A stretch of DNA of 10,820 nucleotides from Leptolyngbya sp. SIO4C5 (GTDB lineage Bacteria; Cyanobacteriota; Cyanobacteriia; Phormidesmidales; Phormidesmidaceae). This document shows positions 6,688 to 10,820 of this stretch, one piece after another. Numbering within the stretch: position 1 is the stretch's first letter; the number at the start of each line of letters is the position of its first letter. The translations under genes and the position numbers were made by a program. The stretch spans positions 1 through 10,820 of the forward strand of contig JAAHIC010000082.1 of the NCBI GenBank assembly GCA_010671965.1. Reading direction: 5' to 3'. Below the pieces are notes generated by a model, which saw only the letters and a list, made by a program, of their open reading frames with translations, did no database searches and was not told the origin of the DNA.

Positions 6688-6707
6688 CCAAACCAGTGAA
6701 CTGTAGG

Positions 6708-8168
6708 ATGGGCCAAGCCAAGCGTGCCCACCCAAACTTTGAACGGAAATACCGATGGCTAGGGCTATTGCTGCTGGCAAGCGTTTTTCCAAGTGCGCCC
6801 GCGATCGCCGCTGTTTGTCCGGCTGATTTGACAGCGCGGGTCGAAGCGATCGCGGCTCAGCCTGCCCTGCGTCCGGCTCGGCTGGGGGTACGGGTAGAAA
6901 CGGAGACGGGCGAGCTGGTTTATGAGCGGGACAGCGATCGCTACTTTGTCCCGGCTTCCAACGTCAAGCTGTTCACCACGGCGGCGGCGCTGCAGTTTTT
7001 AGGGCCAGACTTTCGTGTTCGTACCTCCATATACGGTTCTACCAACGACCTCGGCTTAACCACGCTGCGGGTGGTTGGACGGGGCGACCCCAGCCTCAGC
7101 GATACCCAACTGGCAGAACTGGCCCGGCAGCTCCGGCAGCAGGGAGTGCAGCGGGTAGCCAGTCTGGTGGCCGATGACAGCTACTTCCCAGGGCAGGCGA
7201 CGAATCCCAACTGGGAGTGGGAGGATGTGCAGGCCGGCTATGGTGCGCCGGTCAACAGCTTAATCGTCAATCGCAATGCCCTTGGCTTGAGCCTAGTCCC
7301 GCAGGCGATCGGTCAGCCTTTGCAGGTGGTCTGGGACGATCCAGCGCTGGCAGCCCGGTGGCAAATTGAAAACAACTCTGTCACGGTGGCAGCGGGACAG
7401 CCAGAGTACACCGAGGTCGGACGGGATTTAGGACAGCCCGTACTGCAGGTACGCGGCCAGCTTGTAGCCGGTTCAGCAGCCGATACAGCCGCGATCGCTG
7501 TTCCCAACCCCAGCCAGTATTTTCTCGATCGCCTGCAAGCTGCGCTAGCGGCCGAGCAGATTAGCGTGGCTCGCACCTCTGTTATTTCAACGCCGACCCC
7601 CAGTTCGCTGCCAGAGCTGGCCTTTGTCGAATCCGCGCCGCTGCGCGAGCTGCTAATTCCCACCAACCGCAGCAGCAACAATCTCTATGCGGAAGCGCTG
7701 CTAAAAACGTTGGGAATGCGGGCCAGCCAGGGTAATGAAGCTACAGAACTGGGCCTCGAGGCGATTCAGGCGGTTTTAGAGCCGCTAGGAGTAGACCCCA
7801 CGGCCTATGTTTTAGCTGATGGATCGGGCCTGTCGCGGCATAACTTAACGACGCCGACAGCTCTGGTGCAGGTGCTGCAGGTCATGAACCGCAGCAACGA
7901 AGCTGAGACTTACCGCAATTCTCTAGCGACGGCTGGGATAAACGGCACGCTGCGCAACCGCCTGCAGGGAACAGCCGCAGCGGGACGACTCCAGGGTAAA
8001 ACGGGGTCGATTAGCCGCAATGCGGCTCTTTCAGGCTACTTAGATCCGCCTAGCTATGAACCTTTGGTACTCAGCATTTTGCTCAATAACGTAGACCAGC
8101 CGGGCCGGGTTTTACGGCAGGCGATCGATGAAATTGTGGTGCTGCTGGCTGCGTTACAGCCTTGTTGA
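6708..8168 (+). CDS. dacB: D-alanyl-D-alanine carboxypeptidase/endopeptidase, PBP4 type (peptidase S13)
   Basis: Trims peptidoglycan: removes terminal D-Ala from pentapeptides and cuts cross-links, acting outside the inner membrane. ATG 6708 gives 486 residues, near the family norm; an in-frame GTG at 6696 would add four. A signal peptide is clear: basic start (AKRAHPNFERKYR), hydrophobic core WLGLLLLASVF and a likely cut after SAPAIAA (about residue 35). The active-site triad is visible: Ser84-Asn-Val-Lys87 in PASNVKLFTTAAAL, Ser323-Asn-Asn325 in NRSSNNLYAEALLK, and Lys431-Thr-Gly433 in LQGKTGSISRNAALSGY. DGSGLSRHNLTTP is also typical of S13. The long insert between SxxK and SxN that marks this family is present. 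The first residues (MGQAKRAHP) are encoded by the end of the upstream repeat element, which is unusual. Confidence 0.94.
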   Translation: MGQAKRAHPNFERKYRWLGLLLLASVFPSAPAIAAVCPADLTARVEAIAAQPALRPARLGVRVETETGELVYERDSDRYFVPASNVKLFTTAAALQFLGPDFRVRTSIYGSTNDLGLTTLRVVGRGDPSLSDTQLAELARQLRQQGVQRVASLVADDSYFPGQATNPNWEWEDVQAGYGAPVNSLIVNRNALGLSLVPQAIGQPLQVVWDDPALAARWQIENNSVTVAAGQPEYTEVGRDLGQPVLQVRGQLVAGSAADTAAIAVPNPSQYFLDRLQAALAAEQISVARTSVISTPTPSSLPELAFVESAPLRELLIPTNRSSNNLYAEALLKTLGMRASQGNEATELGLEAIQAVLEPLGVDPTAYVLADGSGLSRHNLTTPTALVQVLQVMNRSNEAETYRNSLATAGINGTLRNRLQGTAAAGRLQGKTGSISRNAALSGYLDPPSYEPLVLSILLNNVDQPGRVLRQAIDEIVVLLAALQPC

Positions 8169-8180
8169 AATTTCACCATT

Positions 8181-8196
8181 TGCTGAGGTCTGGGAG
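8181..8196. repeat. 16-bp exact direct repeat, copy 2
   Basis: TGCTGAGGTCTGGGAG, identical to 5610-5625. It lies 12 bp after the dacB stop and 35 bp before the DUF389 start. It contains GGGAG but is too far from the ATG to be its ribosome site. Function unknown. Confidence 0.4.
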
Positions 8197-8231
8197 TAAA
8201 CTGCCAATCATAGGCGCGGGTTGACACAGCT

Positions 8232-9329
8232 ATGAAAGCTCCTAAAAACGAGGTTCAGCAACGAGCCGCCGCACTTAAAGAGGGTCTACAGGGAATAGGC
8301 CGCAAATATTTAGGGATTGGTCGGCGGGTTTCTCCCCAAGGGCTGAGGCATCTGCGCGACAGCCTAATGGATGATGCGGAGCTAACGCTGAACTATGGCG
8401 TTTTGATAATTGGCTCCTGCATTATTGCCACCCTGGGCTTGCTCTCCAACAGCGCAGCGGTGATTATTGGGGCCATGCTAATTGCGCCGCTGATGCAGCC
8501 GATTCGGGCCTTTGCCTTTGGCATTTTAGAAGGCGATGGGGACTTGATTAAAGAGGCGTTCAGGTCGCTGCTGGTGGGTACGGCGATCGCTATTTTGCTG
8601 TCCTGGCTGCTAGGGCTGGCTTCCGGACTGGCTGAATTTGGCTCCGAAGTGCTAGGGCGATCGCGGCCTACTATCTTTGACATGGGTATTGCCATTGCTG
8701 CTGGCGGCATCAGCGGTTATGCCAAAGTAGAGCCGAAGCTGTCTAGCACTCTAGCCGGCACCGCGATCGCCGTGGCGCTGATGCCCCCGGTCTGCGTGGT
8801 CGGGATTGGCATCGCTCAGGGATTTGCCCTGCAGGACTGGGCCTTAAGTCAGGGGGCAGCTTTGCTCTATATCACTAACCTGATTGGCATCACCCTGGCC
8901 TGTATGCTGACCTTTCTGCTGACGGGATATGCCTCAGTACACCGGGCCAGCAAGCCCATCAGTATGACCCTGGCTCTTACGGGAGTGCTGCTGCTGCCCC
9001 TAGGATTTAGCCTGTTTGATCTGGTGCGGCAAAATCAGCTTGAAGCGGGCGTCAAGCAGGTATTGCTGCAAGAAACTGAAACGTTCAAGGGACTGCGCTT
9101 AGTCGAAACTCGTACCAACTGGCTAGTCAGTCCGCCCGAAGTGCGGCTCACCGTCTACGCGGCTCAGCCCGTTTCCCCCAAACAGGTTCGACTGCTGGAA
9201 AACTTTTTGGCTCGCCGCCTAGATCGCCGCTTTACGCTGGTGTTTGAGGTCAGCGCGGTGCAGGAAGTCACGCGCGAAGGCGTTGTGATTAATACGCAAG
9301 CAGAGCTGGGGGAATGGCAGGATCCCTAG
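8232..9329 (+). CDS. DUF389 family integral membrane protein (365 aa)
   Basis: A multi-pass membrane protein of the DUF389 family (TIGR00341-like); its biochemical role is not established. ATG 8232 is the first in frame and no good ribosome site precedes it. The N-terminus (1-45) is basic and soluble. Hydrophobic segments follow at about 52-71, 74-98, 111-135, 150-163, 174-200, 205-231 and 243-264. The family's core is plain: NYGVLIIGSCIIATLGLLSN, then SAAVIIGAMLIAPLMQPI, and later AGTAIAVALMPPVCVVGIGI. The conserved Met-Leu-Ile-Ala-Pro-Leu-Met and Ala-Leu-Met-Pro-Pro motifs are intact. Residues 265-365 form a soluble C-terminal domain (EVRLTVYAAQPVSPKQVRLL, then FTLVFEVSAVQEV). It follows dacB in the same direction with a 63-bp gap, so they may be co-transcribed. 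Confidence 0.93.
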   Translation: MKAPKNEVQQRAAALKEGLQGIGRKYLGIGRRVSPQGLRHLRDSLMDDAELTLNYGVLIIGSCIIATLGLLSNSAAVIIGAMLIAPLMQPIRAFAFGILEGDGDLIKEAFRSLLVGTAIAILLSWLLGLASGLAEFGSEVLGRSRPTIFDMGIAIAAGGISGYAKVEPKLSSTLAGTAIAVALMPPVCVVGIGIAQGFALQDWALSQGAALLYITNLIGITLACMLTFLLTGYASVHRASKPISMTLALTGVLLLPLGFSLFDLVRQNQLEAGVKQVLLQETETFKGLRLVETRTNWLVSPPEVRLTVYAAQPVSPKQVRLLENFLARRLDRRFTLVFEVSAVQEVTREGVVINTQAELGEWQDP

Positions 9330-9334
9330 AAAGG

Positions 9335-9361
9335 AAAAAACCCCAACCAAAGGCCGGGGTT
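9335..9361 (-). terminator. Terminator-like hairpin with U-tract on the minus strand
   Basis: On the minus strand the sequence AACCCCGGCC-TTT-GGTTGGGGTT folds into a 10-bp stem (two G-U pairs) with a 3-base loop, followed by four more T (positions 9338-9335): the classic form of an intrinsic terminator. On the plus strand the two inner wobble pairs become A-C mismatches and only TT follows. So although it sits 5 bp after the plus-strand DUF389 stop, the structure favours ending minus-strand transcripts. It may still slow plus-strand polymerase through the GGGG/CCCC stem. Confidence 0.6.
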
Positions 9362-9538
9362 ATGGAATCAGGGTGCATCTACCATTCACTTATTCTTAGA
9401 GACGCAGCAGGTTCCGGAAAAGTTGCCGCTGAAAATTAAAAAGCTGTGGGCAGCAGCATCGCTCGGTCGGTTTGTCCCCCTCAACAAAGCTCAAAGCCTT
9501 TTTTGCTAAACTTACAGTCTGTGCTGCGAGTTTTGGTT

Positions 9539-10691
9539 ATGACTGCATCTCAAGTTTCAGCGGATCGGGCTGCTTCTCTAACCGCGATCGCTCAGAAAAC
9601 CCGTCAGGCAGCCCAGCAGCTAGCAGGGCTAGCGACGGCTGAGCGGAACCAAGCGATTGAGGCGATCGCTCAGGCTCTAGAAGCGGCTGCCCCTGAAATT
9701 GTCGCCGCCAACCAGGCTGACTGTGAAGCGGCCTTAGCCGATAACCTGGCAAAACCCCTCTACGGTCGCCTCAAGCTAGATGAAACCAAGCTTAAAGGGG
9801 CGATCGCCGGAGTGCGCAGCGTGGCGCAGCTTGACGATCCGGTGGGACAGGTACAAATTCACCGCCAGCTAGATGACGGTTTGACCCTCAAGCGCCTGAC
9901 CTGCCCCCTAGGCGTTTTAGGCATTATTTTTGAGTCCCGTCCTGACGCGGTGATGCAGATTTCGTCCCTGGCGATTAAGTCTGGCAACGGCGTCATTCTC
10001 AAGGGCGGCAAGGAAGCGGTGCGCTCCTGTCAGGCGTTGGTCAAAGCGATTCGCCAGGGGCTGACGCAGGCCGGAGTCAACCCGGAAGCGGTGCAGCTTC
10101 TGACCACCCGCGAAGAAACCCAGGCGCTGCTAGCCCTAGACAGCTATATCGACCTGATTATTCCGCGCGGCTCTAATGCCTTCGTGCGCTACGTGCAGGA
10201 AAATACCCGCATTCCGGTACTCGGCCATGCCGACGGCATCTGCCATCTCTATGTAGATGCTGCTGCCGAAGTGGAAAAGGCAGTGAAAATTGCCGTTGAT
10301 GCCAAAACCGACTATCCTTCTGCCTGCAACACGATTGAAACGCTGCTGGTACACCAGGCGATCGCGCCGCAGTTCTTACCCGCTGTGGCCCAGGCGCTAG
10401 AAGCGCTGCAGGTGAAGCTGCGCGGCGATGAGCTGACCCGCCAGTGGCTGCCGCTAATCAAGCCTGCGACGGAGGCGGACTGGTCAACGGAATACAGCGA
10501 CCTAGTTTTGGCAATTAGAGTAGTGGATTCTTCAGCCGCCGCGATCGCCCACATCAACACCTACGGCTCTCGCCACACCGACGCCATCGTCACTGAAGAC
10601 GTAGCCACTGCTGCCCAGTTTATGTCTCAGGTGGATGCGGCTGGGGTTTATCACAACTGCTCCACTCGCTTTGCGGATGGCTTTCGCTATG
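9539..10691 (+). CDS. proA: Gamma-glutamyl phosphate reductase (ProA), 3' end replaced by foreign sequence
   Basis: Reduces L-glutamyl 5-phosphate with NADPH to glutamate semialdehyde, the second step of proline synthesis; cytoplasmic. ATG 9539 ([10 protein letters not shown]) has no strong ribosome site. About 384 residues match the family. Landmarks are the [20 protein letters not shown] segment from residue 125, [24 protein letters not shown] (from about 208), [14 protein letters not shown], the catalytic Cys263 in [14 protein letters not shown], and [10 protein letters not shown] at the end. ProA should continue FRYGFGAEVGIS and end about 35-45 residues later. Instead the sequence changes at about 10691 to unrelated high-GC DNA. 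The frame happens to stay open to the window edge (about 427 codons), so a gene finder would call a protein of normal length with a false C-terminus. Confidence 0.93.
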
Positions 10692-10820
10692 ACATCAATG
10701 CCGATGGTCAGGCCGTCGGCATTGATGCGCACCAACTGCGAGGTCACGGTCGGGCCGAGCGCCTCGCCGGCGTCGGCCGGCTCGCCCGCGGCGTTCCACA
10801 CGGTCGCGCGCGTGACCGAG
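10692..10820 (-). CDS. Foreign high-GC coding fragment, open at both ends (possibly phage structural protein)
   Basis: A hand count gives about 72% GC, against a visibly lower value in proA, and HIP1 is absent. The minus-strand frame beginning at 10819 reads [20 protein letters not shown] and continues [20 protein letters not shown] and IDV. About 40 of 43 third codon positions are G or C, which is strong evidence that this frame is real coding sequence from a high-GC genome. The phrase [10 protein letters not shown] resembles beta-rich phage tail proteins, but this is only an impression. The frame would run into proA antisense at the junction, so the protein is cut there. The origin is most likely a chimeric contig end. 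Confidence 0.55.
10694..10726. repeat. 14-bp inverted repeat at the foreign junction
   Basis: ATCAATGCCGATGG (10694-10707) and CCGTCGGCATTGAT (10713-10726) are reverse complements except for one T/G wobble, around a 5-base loop. It starts two bases after proA homology ends. It may be incidental, since the minus-strand protein reads [11 protein letters not shown] across it. It may also be the structure that promoted a chimera or rearrangement. Confidence 0.5.

Larger units (their letters stand above)
6547..6733. repeat. Hairpin-rich intergenic element with inverted, self-complementary ends
   Basis: The left end reads GATGGGC (6547-6553), 16 bases, then GCCCGTCCTAC (6570-6580). The right end on the other strand reads GGTGGGC, 12 bases, then GCCCATCCTAC (6732 back to 6703). 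Each end folds on itself and the two ends are inverted copies of one another. Between them are a strong two-part stem-loop (6595-6627) and a 7-bp palindrome (6672-6687). The ends resemble the GTAGG(A/G)TGGGC...GCCCACC short intergenic repeats common in cyanobacteria and other bacteria (from general knowledge). The arrangement is like a head-to-head REP pair or a small non-autonomous element. Its right end runs into dacB and includes its ATG. Confidence 0.6.

Noticed and set aside
6518..6706. Plus-strand reading frame of 62 codons between the small gene and dacB
   Set aside because: It overlaps the end of the preceding gene and runs through the hairpin-rich repeat; Cys/Ser-rich composition and no homology I can recognise.
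8221..8249. Perfect TTGACA (-35 box) just before the DUF389 start, with TAAAAA some 16 bp later
   Set aside because: Transcription would begin inside the gene, after its ATG, and there is no good internal start until residue 46. Probably chance.
10532..10801. Minus-strand reading frame of 89 codons crossing the proA junction
   Set aside because: Only the part right of about 10692 is credible coding sequence; the rest is proA antisense, so the joined protein is an artefact of the junction.
1..10820. CRISPR array, tRNA or rRNA genes, complete insertion sequence
   Set aside because: No regularly spaced repeats, no tRNA cloverleaf with CCA-proximal T-arm, and no transposase were found on reading both strands.

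Overview
The window comes from a cyanobacterial chromosome. The octamer GCGATCGC (HIP1), a hallmark of many cyanobacterial genomes, occurs about 25 times between positions 1300 and 10550, and several genes are of cyanobacterial type: an aspartate kinase with a doubled regulatory region, a SWIM zinc-finger gene and a DUF389 membrane protein. GC content is moderate and many short hypothetical genes are present, which would suit a filamentous or Leptolyngbya-like lineage, but I cannot fix the genus. The last 129 bases (10692-10820) do not fit this genome. They are about 72% GC, lack HIP1, and read as high-GC coding sequence on the minus strand.

Layout: 1-319 is the 3' end of lepA (elongation factor 4). 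From 320 to 2061 lie two small unknown genes (418-648 and 971-1210), a perfect 15-bp inverted repeat carrying HIP1 in both arms (1298-1339), and a SWIM zinc-finger gene (1430-1846). Behind the SWIM gene, in another frame, is what looks like the C-terminal tail of the same family, so the gene has probably lost its middle. lysC fills 2062-3873. A pair of GAGATCTC palindromes 22 bp apart separates it from an unusual Hsp20-family gene (3981-4526). This gene converges, with a 4-bp gap, on a minus-strand serine hydrolase of the beta-lactamase fold (4531-5631).

A divergent spacer leads to a small antibiotic-biosynthesis-monooxygenase-like protein (5827-6177), a small unknown protein (6295-6537) and a hairpin-rich intergenic element (6547-6733). 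The end of that element supplies the start codon of the PBP4-type D,D-carboxypeptidase/endopeptidase dacB (6708-8168). A DUF389 membrane protein follows (8232-9329), then a terminator-like hairpin whose U-tract is on the minus strand, then proA (from 9539). proA breaks off at about 10691, where its sequence passes abruptly into the foreign high-GC stretch.

The genes do not form one pathway. lysC (aspartate-family amino acids and, through diaminopimelate, peptidoglycan) and dacB (peptidoglycan trimming) touch cell-wall metabolism, and proA makes proline, but no long operon is evident. No complete undescribed system is visible. The points most worth a second look are the internally deleted SWIM gene, the paired-hairpin element that feeds into dacB, the Hsp20 with a basic, Trp-rich tail, and the proA/foreign junction.
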